64,000 nt of DNA from JAFGSG01 sp964626055 (GTDB lineage Bacteria > Spirochaetota > UBA4802 > JAFGDQ01). Made by a program: the position numbers and the translations under genes. This document shows, piece by piece, positions 9,189 through 18,300 of the stretch (position 1 is its first letter; the number at the start of each line of letters is the position of its first letter). The notes under the pieces were generated by a model, which saw only the letters and a program-made list of their open reading frames with translations, had not been told where the DNA came from and made no database searches. Location: assembly GCA_964626055.1 (NCBI GenBank), contig CAZVDF010000004.1, positions 44,780-108,779 of the forward strand. Direction: 5' to 3'.

Positions 9189-9492
9189 CCGTGTACCTTA
9201 AAATTATTATTTGCTTTTTTCGGAACAGTATAATTACATTTTCGTCAATATTTAATATATTTTATTTATATAAAATTTAAAAAAGTCCAATTTTATTATA
9301 TATTATTATTGAAATTTATCAAGGTCTTTTTAAAGTGGATATGATTATTCTATGTGTTCAATGACCTTCATTTTTAATCCAACAGCGGAAAATCAAAATA
9401 TCCCGGGCTAATTCTATAACTTTTTTATGGCAGTTGCTGCAGAAATACGCAAAGGTGCATTTTAAACAGGTTTTTTAGGGAGCGTCAATTAA
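9189..9492. other. Divergent intergenic region between the HDOD operon and the MORN gene
   Basis: About 300 bases, very AT-rich, containing the 5' regions of both divergent transcripts. Only tiny unsupported reading frames (16 codons or fewer) are present. No clear hairpin terminator, repeat-family member or RNA gene was recognised; promoter elements are hidden by the AT richness. Confidence 0.5.
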
Positions 9493-10668
9493 ATGAAAAA
9501 AAATATATGCATAATTTTTGCTCTTTCGCTAATTCTTTCCCTGATCCCGGCATGCAGCGGCAGATATATCGGTGAATACAAAAATAATTTAAGGGAAGGG
9601 AAGGGAACATATATTTATCATAACGGCGATATTTATAAAGGCGAATGGAAGAACGATAAACCGGACGGTTACGGTATTTTTATTCTGGGGAAAGAGTCGG
9701 AATGGGCCGGCAATGTATATTCCGGGCACTGGAAAGACGGGCAAAAAAACGGCCAGGGAACCTATACGTACGCCAACGGCAATAAATATACAGGCAACTG
9801 GAAGATCGGTCTTCCAGACGGCGAAGGAATCATTTATTATTTTAACGGAAACAAATTCGAGGGCATATGGAAGGACGGATGGAAAACCTACGGGACTTTC
9901 AGCATAGATAAAAATTCCAAGTGGGCCGGCAACAGGTATGTCGGGCAATGGAAAGACGACCAGATGCATGGAGAGGGGACTTATATCTTTTCAAACGGGA
10001 ATAAATATATCGGCAAATGGTTCGGCGGTAAAATGCACGGCGTCGGCATAATGACATTTTCAAACGGCGAACGATATGAAGGCGAATGGGTTAATGATAA
10101 GATGGAGGGCAAAGGGACATACATTTTTGCTAACGGGAACAAATATACCGGCATGTGGAAAAACAACGATCAGCACGGGAACGGCGTCATCGCATATGCC
10201 AACGGCGATCTCGTATCCGGGGAATGGAAAGAAGGGGAGCTTATCAGGACCTTCGGCGATACTCTGGCAAAAACGGAAGCGAAAGCGGGATTATGGAAAG
10301 GAACCACATTCGTTTATCCGAACGGCGATACGTATACAGGAGAATGGAAGGACGGGAAAAGAGAAGGTCATGGAGTTTTTGTTTACGGCAAACAATCGCG
10401 CTGGGCCGGGAGCAGATATGAAGGCCAGTGGAAGGCCGATAAGATGAACGGTGCCGGCACATATACTTTTACGAACGGCAATGTATATAAAGGCGAGTGG
10501 GTGAATGACGAACAGCACGGCACCGGCACAATGTTTTTTGCCAACGGCGATAAATATATCGGGAAATGGCAGAACGGATTAAAACACGGACAGGGAATAT
10601 ATTATCATTATTTTGACGGTAATGTCACCAGAGGGTACTGGGACAGGGATATTTTCGCCAGCAGATAG
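9493..10668 (+). CDS. MORN-repeat lipoprotein
   Basis: A 391-residue protein. The N-terminus has a lipoprotein signal: charged MKKN, hydrophobic run, then lipobox LIPAC with Cys at about residue 21. The remainder is about fourteen MORN repeats of roughly 23 residues, of the form YxGxWKxxxxHGxGTYxxxNGxx, several with the longer insertion KxSxWAGxR. Repeat 10 (around 10208-10290) is degenerate. MORN arrays form elongated beta structures that bind lipids or proteins; in bacteria most are uncharacterised surface or periplasmic proteins. GGGAG lies about 9 bases before the ATG. The gene stands alone, followed by a repeat element. Repeat identity is sure, function is not. Confidence 0.85.
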   Translation: MKKNICIIFALSLILSLIPACSGRYIGEYKNNLREGKGTYIYHNGDIYKGEWKNDKPDGYGIFILGKESEWAGNVYSGHWKDGQKNGQGTYTYANGNKYTGNWKIGLPDGEGIIYYFNGNKFEGIWKDGWKTYGTFSIDKNSKWAGNRYVGQWKDDQMHGEGTYIFSNGNKYIGKWFGGKMHGVGIMTFSNGERYEGEWVNDKMEGKGTYIFANGNKYTGMWKNNDQHGNGVIAYANGDLVSGEWKEGELIRTFGDTLAKTEAKAGLWKGTTFVYPNGDTYTGEWKDGKREGHGVFVYGKQSRWAGSRYEGQWKADKMNGAGTYTFTNGNVYKGEWVNDEQHGTGTMFFANGDKYIGKWQNGLKHGQGIYYHYFDGNVTRGYWDRDIFASR

Positions 10669-10673
10669 GCCGG

Positions 10674-10886
10674 TGCTCCCTAAACCCCAGGGCTGGCTCA
10701 CGCTAAGTAATCTTCCTTCTATTTGAATTCGGCACAGATTTTTTGCAACTTCAATATTGCCTTTTCTTCCCCTTTTCCCCCAGAGGGGGCATCAACTTGG
10801 AAAAAATATTAACAGTTACTCAAAAATCTTCGCAATTATGCCCCCTCCTGTCCCAAGGGGAGGCTGCGCACGGGTTTAGGGGGTTG
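10674..10886. repeat. Composite C-rich palindromic element (inverted pair)
   Basis: Two inverted copies of a C-rich unit bracket an AT-rich centre. The outer ends match (CCCTAAACCC near 10679 and GGGTTTAGGG near 10872). The inner arms also match: TCCCC...CCCAGAGGGGGCAT at 10768-10792 against ATGCCCCCTCCTGTCCCAAGGGGA at 10838-10861. The element fills most of the gap between the MORN and acyl-CoA ligase genes. Related units occur at about 19807, 34279-34440 and 48607. Confidence 0.7.
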
Positions 10887-10973
10887 TAGAAGCAAAGATT
10901 ATCGTTATAAAAAAAATTAATTATTTCCAATATTTTCCAATTAATTTTTTTTATCAATCACCTCGCATTTCAA

Positions 10974-12683
10974 TCAGCCTTTTTTGATTTTAGCCAGCTC
11001 TTCGGCGCGCAGCTCTTTGCGCAGAATTTTACCAACCGTGCTTTTCGGAAGTTCTTTCCTGAACTCGATAATCGTAGGCAGTTTGTATCTGGCCAGCCTG
11101 GTCTTGCAGAAGTCCATCAGCTCTTCCTGGGTCGCCGTCTGGCCTTTTTTCAGCACGACAAAAGCTTTTATCTGTTCGCCGCGCGTAGTATGGGGTATCC
11201 CTATCGCACAGGCTTCTTCGACTTTAGGGTGTTCATATAAAACCTCATCTATATCGCGCGGATAAATGTTGTATCCACCGGAAATGATCATGTCTTTTTT
11301 ACGGTCTACGATATAAAAATATCCTTCTTCATCCATTTTCGCGATATCGCCTGTATACAGCCAGCCGTTCCGTATTGCGATTTTGGTCTCACCCGGCATC
11401 TTCCTGTATCCTTTCATTACCTGCGGACCTTTTATGATAAGTTCGCCGGGCTCGCCTACCGGAACATCCTTTTTCCCGGTCTCAAGATCGACTATGCGGC
11501 ATTCGGTGTCCGGCAGCGGCAGGCCTATGCTTCCTGCTTTCTGCTTACCGATGTAAGGATTAACATGAGTCACGGGCGACGCTTCCGTAAGGCCGAATCC
11601 TTCAACCAGTACCGCCCCTCCTGTTTTTTCCGAATATTCCTTTATGATTTCCACGGGCAGCGGGGCGCTTCCCGAAACGCAGGTTTTAATACTGGTCAGG
11701 TCTGTTTTGTATATTAATGGATGTTCCAGCATGCCTATTACCATTGTAGGCACAATAGGCACAATGGTCGGCTTGTATTTTTTAATGGCTTTAAGCAGCT
11801 GTTCAGGCTGCGGTTTGGGGATCAAAACATTGCTCCATCCCGAGTATATCGACAGGTTCATGGCAGTGGAAAGTCCGAATACATGAAAAATCGGCAGAGA
11901 TCCGAGCTCGATCTCATAATTAGCAACCAGTTTTTTAAACCACTCCCCGATCTGCTGAACCTGTTTGCTCAGGTTCCCGTGAGTAAGTATCGCGCCTTTA
12001 GTTATCCCGGTCGTTCCGCCGGTGTACTGGTACATCGCTTCGGTATTGTGATTGAGCGTCACCATGGGCGGATTTGGAGGATATTTTGCTATTAATTCCT
12101 TCCATTTCAGAACATCCCGGGCCGGTTTTACATCCGCGGCCAGTTTTCTTTTCTTGGCTACGAGCGGGAAAAGAATATTCAGCGGGAAAGGCAGATAATC
12201 GCCTATTGAACAAATGACAATTTGTTTAATTTTTGTCCTGGGTCTCAGATCGATCATTCTGTTCCCCAGCAGGTCTATGGTAATTAAAACTTTTGATTCC
12301 GAATCGGAAAATTGATGCAAAAGCTCCCGATCGGAATAGAGCGGATTGTTCATAACCGCTATTGCGCCGATTTTTAAAACCGCAAAATAGCTGACTACAC
12401 ATTGTATCATATTAGGCAGAAGAATCGCAACCCTGTCTCCTTTTATGATGCCGAAGTCAGCCAGGCAGGCGGCAAAACTGTCTACCATATCGTTCAATTC
12501 TTTAAAAGTGATTTTATATCCTTCAAAGATCAGGGCAATCCTGTCCGGATATTTGCTCCCGGAGATATTAAGATAATCGGGAAGGGTCATTTTCTCATAA
12601 TTCAGATTTGCCCTTACTCCTGTTTCGTAAAAGTTTAACCATGGCTTGTCCTGATATCTTATCTTATTTGCTTTCTTTGCCAT
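10974..12683 (-). CDS. fadD: Long-chain fatty-acid--CoA ligase family protein
   Basis: An ANL-superfamily adenylating enzyme that forms acyl-CoA from fatty acid, ATP and CoA. The AMP-binding P-loop YTGGTTGITKGA, the core motif GFGLTEASP, the hinge region YTGDIAKMDEEGYFYIVDRKKD and the C-terminal lysine segment PKSTVGKILRKEL are all in place. The length, about 569 residues, is usual for FadD. I start at the ATG at 12683 (MAKKANK), which has GGTGGAG 5-10 bases upstream, rather than the in-frame GTG three codons earlier. It is a single leftward gene, preceded by the composite repeat at its 3' side. Exact chain length specificity is not readable; it could feed the acyl-CoA metabolism encoded at 28-32 kb. 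Confidence 0.85.
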   Translation of the reverse strand: MAKKANKIRYQDKPWLNFYETGVRANLNYEKMTLPDYLNISGSKYPDRIALIFEGYKITFKELNDMVDSFAACLADFGIIKGDRVAILLPNMIQCVVSYFAVLKIGAIAVMNNPLYSDRELLHQFSDSESKVLITIDLLGNRMIDLRPRTKIKQIVICSIGDYLPFPLNILFPLVAKKRKLAADVKPARDVLKWKELIAKYPPNPPMVTLNHNTEAMYQYTGGTTGITKGAILTHGNLSKQVQQIGEWFKKLVANYEIELGSLPIFHVFGLSTAMNLSIYSGWSNVLIPKPQPEQLLKAIKKYKPTIVPIVPTMVIGMLEHPLIYKTDLTSIKTCVSGSAPLPVEIIKEYSEKTGGAVLVEGFGLTEASPVTHVNPYIGKQKAGSIGLPLPDTECRIVDLETGKKDVPVGEPGELIIKGPQVMKGYRKMPGETKIAIRNGWLYTGDIAKMDEEGYFYIVDRKKDMIISGGYNIYPRDIDEVLYEHPKVEEACAIGIPHTTRGEQIKAFVVLKKGQTATQEELMDFCKTRLARYKLPTIIEFRKELPKSTVGKILRKELRAEELAKIKKG

Positions 12684-12958
12684 ATTCTCCACCTTCAGAT
12701 GATAATGTGTCGTTGAATAGAATGATTAATGATAAAAATATATAATTAAAAGTCAAGAGAAACTTTTACGGGCAGCGTCATTATCCGGGAATCATCTTAA
12801 AATAGCTCAACGAGCACATGATATTACCGGTTTTTTATCCGGATATATTATTATTTATGAAATTTGGAATTTGTTCGATAAGATATATATGGGAATATAT
12901 GTTACCCGCCCATTCGTTATGAAAGATAGATCCCTTGCAATATGGAGATTTGTTTTGT

Positions 12959-14809
12959 ATGGCTGAGATGCAGAGATATTCTCCCAACATAATTGTTGTT
13001 ACAGTCGATCCGGAAATAAGCGAAATATTGGAATTACTGCTTAAAAACCTGAATTATAAGATCCAGTTGACGAACAGCAGTACGGGAGCGTTTGAAAAAT
13101 TAAAGGAAAAGGAATGCGATTTGATGCTTCTGGATATCAGCCTTCCTGGAATGAATATCGCCCAGGTGCTGAATTACGTTAAAGACTTATCTCCGGATAC
13201 TTCAGTCATAGTTCTGGCGGGTTATGCTTCCGATGACGATGTCACGGAATGTTTAAGCAACGGCGCATATGATTTCTTCAAAAAGCCTTTTGAAAAAGAA
13301 GAGATCATGAGGAGAATAAAGAACGCCTTAAATCAGAAATACCTGAAAAACGAGCTCAGGAATTCCAGGGAAAAGCTTTCAATGATGGAAAGAAGATATG
13401 AATATCTTGTACAGAATTCCCCTGATTTTATATATACGCTGGATGATAAGGGTAATTTTACATACATAAACGATTTCTCAAAGAACATACTGGGTATGGA
13501 CAGGAACCAGCTATTAAGGAAGCATTATACGAGCGTGGTTTATCCCGACGATGTCGAAAAAGCCAATTATGTATTCAACGAGAGAAGAGCCGGCAGCAGG
13601 GATTCAAAAGTAACCAAACTGCGTTTAAAAAAACAGCAGGCCGATGGCCGCGGCAATTCAGGCAAATATGTCGTCGTGGAGCTTAAAGCAAAGGGGATTT
13701 ACGATAAATCCAATAAGAATAAGGATAAAGTTTTTATAGGCACCCAGGGGATCGCGAAAGATATAAGCGCATATTTGCAGCTGGAGGAGTCGCTGAAAAT
13801 CCAGAAAATTTGTTTCAGGCAGCTTTTCAATAATTCTCACGAGGCAATAGTCATTCTGGATAATCAGGACAATATAATAGATGCGAACATGAGTTTTGAA
13901 AAAATGTTTAATTATTCAATCGGCGAATTGAAAAGTAAAAATATTCATAACCTGATAGTTCCGGAAGACCTGCTGGCAGAGTCGCAGTCCATATCCTCTC
14001 TGGCCGTCTCGAACGGTTTTTTCGAAACGGAATCGACTCGGACCTGTAGAGACGGAAATCCCGTAAATGTCCTTATCTCGGCTTACCCGGTGATCTATAA
14101 TAATAAGTCGATAGCCGTTTATCATGTTTATAAAGAGGCAGATGCTGATAATCCCAGGGACCAGAAGATTGAAAAAACGCTTAAAAAGCTGAGAAAAGCG
14201 ATGAGCGGGATCATCAATGCCATGGTGTCTACCATTGAAGTTCGCGATCCTTATACTGCAGGACATCAGCAGAGGGTTGCCGATCTTGCCAGGGCAATAG
14301 CGAAGGAAATGGGATTGACGGCGAACGAGATCGATGGAATCCGGATGGCAGGCACTCTGCACGATCTTGGCAAAGTCAATATTCCCGCGGAAATACTGAG
14401 CAAGCCCGGCCGTTTGTCCAAAATTGAGTTCAGCCTTATAAAGATGCATCCCCGCGTCGCCTATGACATATTAAAGGAAATCGATTTCCCGTGGCCTATA
14501 GCGGACATGGTCCACCAGCATCACGAAAGGCTGGATGGTTCGGGATATCCGCAGGGTCTAAAAGGCAATGAAATTTTGCTTTCCGGGAAAATACTTACGG
14601 TAGCCGATGTTGTTGAGGCGATCGCTTCTCACAGACCGTATCGCCCTGCGCTCGGGATTAAGACAGCGCTTGACGAGATTTACGTAAAAAGGGGAATTTA
14701 TTACGAACCGTCAGTTGTTGATGCATGCGTAAAGCTTTTTGAAGAGAACAGATTTAAATTTATCGATGAAACAAAACAAAGGCGCGAAGCGATAAATATG
14801 GCTTTATAG
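12959..14809 (+). CDS. Response-regulator c-di-GMP phosphodiesterase, REC-PAS-PAS-HD-GYP (copy 1)
   Basis: About 616 residues. A receiver domain (first ~120 residues) has the phosphoacceptor in LMLLDISLPGM and the conserved Lys in FKKPF, but only one of the acidic-pocket residues (VTVDPE) and Ala in place of the switch Thr/Ser (VLAGY). Two PAS domains follow (YLVQNSPDFIYTLDDKGNF and FNNSHEAIVILDNQDNIID). The C-terminal HD-GYP domain is complete: GHQQRV, HDLGKVNIP, and HHERLDGSGYP. It should hydrolyse c-di-GMP in the cytoplasm. I place the start at ATG 12959, with GGAG about 11 bases upstream; an in-frame TTG lies eight codons earlier. It is followed 24 bases later by a paralogue. Confidence 0.87.
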   Translation: MAEMQRYSPNIIVVTVDPEISEILELLLKNLNYKIQLTNSSTGAFEKLKEKECDLMLLDISLPGMNIAQVLNYVKDLSPDTSVIVLAGYASDDDVTECLSNGAYDFFKKPFEKEEIMRRIKNALNQKYLKNELRNSREKLSMMERRYEYLVQNSPDFIYTLDDKGNFTYINDFSKNILGMDRNQLLRKHYTSVVYPDDVEKANYVFNERRAGSRDSKVTKLRLKKQQADGRGNSGKYVVVELKAKGIYDKSNKNKDKVFIGTQGIAKDISAYLQLEESLKIQKICFRQLFNNSHEAIVILDNQDNIIDANMSFEKMFNYSIGELKSKNIHNLIVPEDLLAESQSISSLAVSNGFFETESTRTCRDGNPVNVLISAYPVIYNNKSIAVYHVYKEADADNPRDQKIEKTLKKLRKAMSGIINAMVSTIEVRDPYTAGHQQRVADLARAIAKEMGLTANEIDGIRMAGTLHDLGKVNIPAEILSKPGRLSKIEFSLIKMHPRVAYDILKEIDFPWPIADMVHQHHERLDGSGYPQGLKGNEILLSGKILTVADVVEAIASHRPYRPALGIKTALDEIYVKRGIYYEPSVVDACVKLFEENRFKFIDETKQRREAINMAL

Positions 14810-14833
14810 CCTTTTTGCCTGGAGATTTTTATA

Positions 14834-16696
14834 ATGGTTAAGGAACTGGATTACATCTCGAATATTCTGATCGTTTCAATCGATCCGGGAATAAGCAACG
14901 TGCTTGGGGTGCTTTTAAGCAATCTTAATTACAAAATAGAATTAATTAACAGCGGCGGCGATGCATTTAAAGAATTAAAGGAAAGTAAATTCGATATCGT
15001 GCTTCTGGATGTAATATTGCCCGACATGAGCGGTTTACAGATACTGAATTATATAAAAAAAATATCTCCCGAAACGCTGGTAATTGTCATGGCCGGCGAG
15101 GATCTGGGGAACAAGGCTGTGGAATGTCTGAAAAACGGAGCGTATGACTGCCTTAAAAAACCTTTCAGGAAAGAAGAAATTTTAAAGAGAATTGATAACG
15201 CGCTGGACCAGAGACGACTGGAAAAAGAGATTGAAGGCACCGATGACCTGATGCAGTCCGCCGAAAGAAGAAATCAGTATCTGGTATTGAACAGCAATGA
15301 TATCGTATACACCCTGGATTATGAAGGAAAATTTACTTCGATCAGCGATTCAATGCGGCAAAAGCTGGGATTTGACAGCGATTACCTGATGAATAAACAC
15401 TTTTCAAACGTTATATATCCTGAAGATATTCATAAAGCCATGTATGTTTTTAATGAAAGACGGGCGATCTGCCGGGGCCCGAATTCTAACCGGATCAGAT
15501 TAAAAAAGAAAAATACCGGAAGCCCGTCGGACAGGCTCGACAATTGTATAACAGTTGAAATAAAAGCCAACGGCATTTATGAAACCGAAAACAATAATAA
15601 AAATAAATTATTTTTAGGCACATGCGGAATAGCGAGGGATATCAGCGACTTTATGAAAAATGAGGAGTTGCTGAAATTGCAGAAAACTTATTTTAAAGAA
15701 CTTTTCAGCAATTCTTCAAGCGCGGCGATACTGGCCGATAACGACGATAAAGTTATAAATGCAAATAAAAGTTTCGAAAAGCTTTTTAAATATTCATTGA
15801 ATGAGATAAAAAACCGTCGCATCAATGACTTTTTAATGAAAAGCGGCCATGAGCAAAAAGAAGGAGATATCGACGGTTCCGCGATCATGGAAAAAGAATC
15901 ACTGGGAAAACGTAAGGACGGCTCAATTATAAATGTGATGATTTACAGTTATCCTATAGAGTATAATTCAAAGAATATAGGCGCGTATTATTTATTCAGG
16001 AATATCACCGAGATGAAACGCAATGATAAAGAGCTGATGGATCATCTTACAAAGGTGCGCCAGTCAATGGGAAATATTTCGAATGCGATAGTATCCACCA
16101 TTGAAGTGAGGGACCCGTATACCGTAGGGCATCAGCAGAGGGTGTCCAATCTTGCCAGGACAATTGCCTGCGAGATGGGGCTTCCGGCCGATGACGTGGA
16201 TGCAATACGCCTGGCCGGGACGCTTCACGATCTCGGCAAGGTGAATATTCCGGCCGAAATTTTAAGCAAGCCTGGTCAGCTGTCGAAAATTGAATTTGAT
16301 CTCATAAAGATGCATCCGTCAATAGCATATGATATTTTACGAAGGATAGAATTTCCATGGCCGATCGCGGATATCGTTTATCAGCATCATGAAAAACTGG
16401 ACGGATCGGGCTATCCGCGCGGTATTTCCGGAAAAGAGATATTAATGGGGAGCAGGATATTATCCGTGGCCGACGTGGTCGAGTCAATAGCTTCTCACAG
16501 ACCTTATCGTCCTGCGCTCGGAATCCGTAAAGCGCTGGAGGAGATCTGGGATAAAAAAAATGTTTACTATGATCCCAAAGTAGTCGATGCCTGCATCAGG
16601 TTGTTCAATAAAAAGAATTTTACTTTCGAAAGCGATCTTCCCGAAGAGAACGAATATGACGCTTACCGCATGCCGGCTTACACTATGCCTAACTGA
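14834..16696 (+). CDS. Response-regulator c-di-GMP phosphodiesterase, REC-PAS-PAS-HD-GYP (copy 2)
   Basis: A 620-residue paralogue of the preceding gene, colinear over its whole length and clearly the product of a tandem duplication. Receiver: LLDVILPDMSG acceptor and LKKPF lysine, with Ala again replacing the switch residue (VMAGED) and a reduced acidic pocket (VSIDPG). Two PAS domains: YLVLNSNDIVYTLDYEGKF and LFSNSSSAAILADNDDKVI. The HD-GYP domain is intact: GHQQRV, HDLGKVNIP, HHEKLDGSGYP. The ATG has GGAG 10 bases upstream. The PAS regions and the receiver have diverged more than the HD-GYP part, which suggests different input signals feeding the same output. Convergent with the phosphofructokinase gene. 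Confidence 0.87.
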   Translation: MVKELDYISNILIVSIDPGISNVLGVLLSNLNYKIELINSGGDAFKELKESKFDIVLLDVILPDMSGLQILNYIKKISPETLVIVMAGEDLGNKAVECLKNGAYDCLKKPFRKEEILKRIDNALDQRRLEKEIEGTDDLMQSAERRNQYLVLNSNDIVYTLDYEGKFTSISDSMRQKLGFDSDYLMNKHFSNVIYPEDIHKAMYVFNERRAICRGPNSNRIRLKKKNTGSPSDRLDNCITVEIKANGIYETENNNKNKLFLGTCGIARDISDFMKNEELLKLQKTYFKELFSNSSSAAILADNDDKVINANKSFEKLFKYSLNEIKNRRINDFLMKSGHEQKEGDIDGSAIMEKESLGKRKDGSIINVMIYSYPIEYNSKNIGAYYLFRNITEMKRNDKELMDHLTKVRQSMGNISNAIVSTIEVRDPYTVGHQQRVSNLARTIACEMGLPADDVDAIRLAGTLHDLGKVNIPAEILSKPGQLSKIEFDLIKMHPSIAYDILRRIEFPWPIADIVYQHHEKLDGSGYPRGISGKEILMGSRILSVADVVESIASHRPYRPALGIRKALEEIWDKKNVYYDPKVVDACIRLFNKKNFTFESDLPEENEYDAYRMPAYTMPN

Positions 16697-16702
16697 ATTA
16701 AT

Positions 16703-18013
16703 TCAATTGCCGGTCATATTTACCGGCTGTCCCGTTGCGGCCATTACATTGTACCAGAACCTGGAGTCGGGATCTATTTGTTTGCGTTCAGATATCACCA
16801 GTTCCGTCGGTACATGCGTGTAAACATTGTTCCATATCCCGATAATCATATTTGTTTTTCCTGCCATGCCGGCATGGACCGCAAACTGCCCCAGCATGGC
16901 GCAGAAAATAGCATCATTGGAATTGGCCGGGGTACTCCTGATCATATAGCTGGGGTCAATATATTTCAGGCTGATTTTAATTTTTGTATTTTTAAAATAC
17001 TCGATTATCTTTTCCCTGAGAAAAGAGCCGATATCTTCAAGAACCGGGTTGCCGGAAGCATCGTATTCCTTTTGCCGGTTTTTCGCCAGCAGATCCTGGC
17101 CTGCGCCTTCAGCTACGCAGACTACCGCATGTCCCCGTCTCTTGAGCCTTTTATCAAGATGATATAAAAATCCGTTATTGCCGTCCAGATCAAAATTTAC
17201 TTCCGGAACAAGGAGGAAATTGACGTCATTCATTGCAAGTGCGGCGTTTGCCGCTATGAAGCCCGAATGCCTGCCCATAAGCTTAACAAGCCCTATGCCG
17301 TTCCGGGCGCCCTGCGCTTCGATATGGGCGGAATAAATCGCATCTACGGCTTTGGAGACCGCGCTCTCAAAGCCGAATGTCCTCTGGATATAGCTGATAT
17401 CGTTGTCAATGGTTTTCGGGACGCCGATAACAGAGATCTTATCTCCTCTCCTGCGTATTATTTCCGCGATTTTAACCGCGCCCTTCATGGTGCCGTCGCC
17501 GCCTATGGCATAAAGAATATTTATCCCGAGCTCTTCGAGCCTGTTCACGAGGATCTCCATATCTTCAGTGCCGCCTCTTGAAGATCCGAGAATAGTGCCC
17601 CCGTCCAGATGGATTTCACGGACTTCATGAGGGAGCAGTTCGACAGGTTCAAAATTGTTTTTAGGGTTTAAACCTCCATAGCCGTATCGGATGCCCAGAA
17701 TCGATCTCTGCCCGTAGCCGTAATAGGATTCCATGACAATGGATCTAATGACATTGTTCAGTCCGGGGCTTAATCCTCCGCATGTTACGATTGCGGATTT
17801 TATTTTTTTCGGATCAAAATATATTTTTTCCCGCGGTCCGGCGGCCTCGAATTCCCGTATATTATGTTTGTTCTCGTCGGAGCTCTCGTCTGTGTAACAA
17901 CTATAAACGATATGCATATTGTCGGGAACAAAGAAAGATTTTTTCGACGTAAATACTTTCTGCAACGGCGAGTCGATCCTGCATTGACCCAGATTCTCGA
18001 TTGTTGTGTTCAT
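16703..18013 (-). CDS. pfkA: 6-phosphofructokinase, plant/trypanosome-like clade
   Basis: Phosphorylates fructose 6-phosphate in glycolysis. About 436 residues with a roughly 80-residue N-terminal extension that ends in AAGPREKIYFDP, a signature of the long PFK clade of plants, trypanosomatids and spirochaetes. The core contains TCGGLSPGLNNVI, YAIGGDGTMKGAVKI and VPKTIDNDI, then GLVKLMGRHSGFIA. The Gly in GGDGT points to ATP as donor, whereas the Lys in PKTIDND is the residue seen in PPi enzymes; the G/K combination occurs in ATP-dependent members of this clade. Start placed at ATG 18013 with AAGGG upstream; an in-frame ATG at 18022 is the alternative. Confidence 0.87.
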   Translation of the reverse strand: MNTTIENLGQCRIDSPLQKVFTSKKSFFVPDNMHIVYSCYTDESSDENKHNIREFEAAGPREKIYFDPKKIKSAIVTCGGLSPGLNNVIRSIVMESYYGYGQRSILGIRYGYGGLNPKNNFEPVELLPHEVREIHLDGGTILGSSRGGTEDMEILVNRLEELGINILYAIGGDGTMKGAVKIAEIIRRRGDKISVIGVPKTIDNDISYIQRTFGFESAVSKAVDAIYSAHIEAQGARNGIGLVKLMGRHSGFIAANAALAMNDVNFLLVPEVNFDLDGNNGFLYHLDKRLKRRGHAVVCVAEGAGQDLLAKNRQKEYDASGNPVLEDIGSFLREKIIEYFKNTKIKISLKYIDPSYMIRSTPANSNDAIFCAMLGQFAVHAGMAGKTNMIIGIWNNVYTHVPTELVISERKQIDPDSRFWYNVMAATGQPVNMTGN

Positions 18014-18169
18014 TAAAACCATCCCTTGAATTTTTTATTGTAAAATTATCGGTTTAACGGCAGGTCGGCCGTACCTAACGTGATATGCTGTAAAAAAACA
18101 TTATGCAATTATTATGCAGAAGAAGACAAAAATCAATTATAATTTATTTATACGACTTTTTAGTTTGAC

Positions 18170-18198
18170 TTGACTTTGCGGCTATTAATGAATATTAT
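18170..18198 (+). promoter_or_regulatory. Likely sigma70 promoter for the coiled-coil gene
   Basis: TTGACT at 18170-18175, a 17-base spacer, then TATTAT at 18193-18198; each hexamer has five of six consensus bases. It lies about 100 bases before the start of the coiled-coil gene at 18301 and downstream of the divergent pfk start. Confidence 0.5.
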
Positions 18199-18300
18199 TA
18201 GTTGATACGGAAGGATACGTTTTAACGATACATTCCTGTAATAGCTTAAACGTTTTAATTGTCTTAAATACTTAGCAGATTTTTCAAACGGCAATCTGAT

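Noticed and set aside
12935..12958. TTG start for the first HD-GYP response regulator
   Set aside because: ATG 12959 has a spaced GGAG and gives an N-terminus matching the paralogue.
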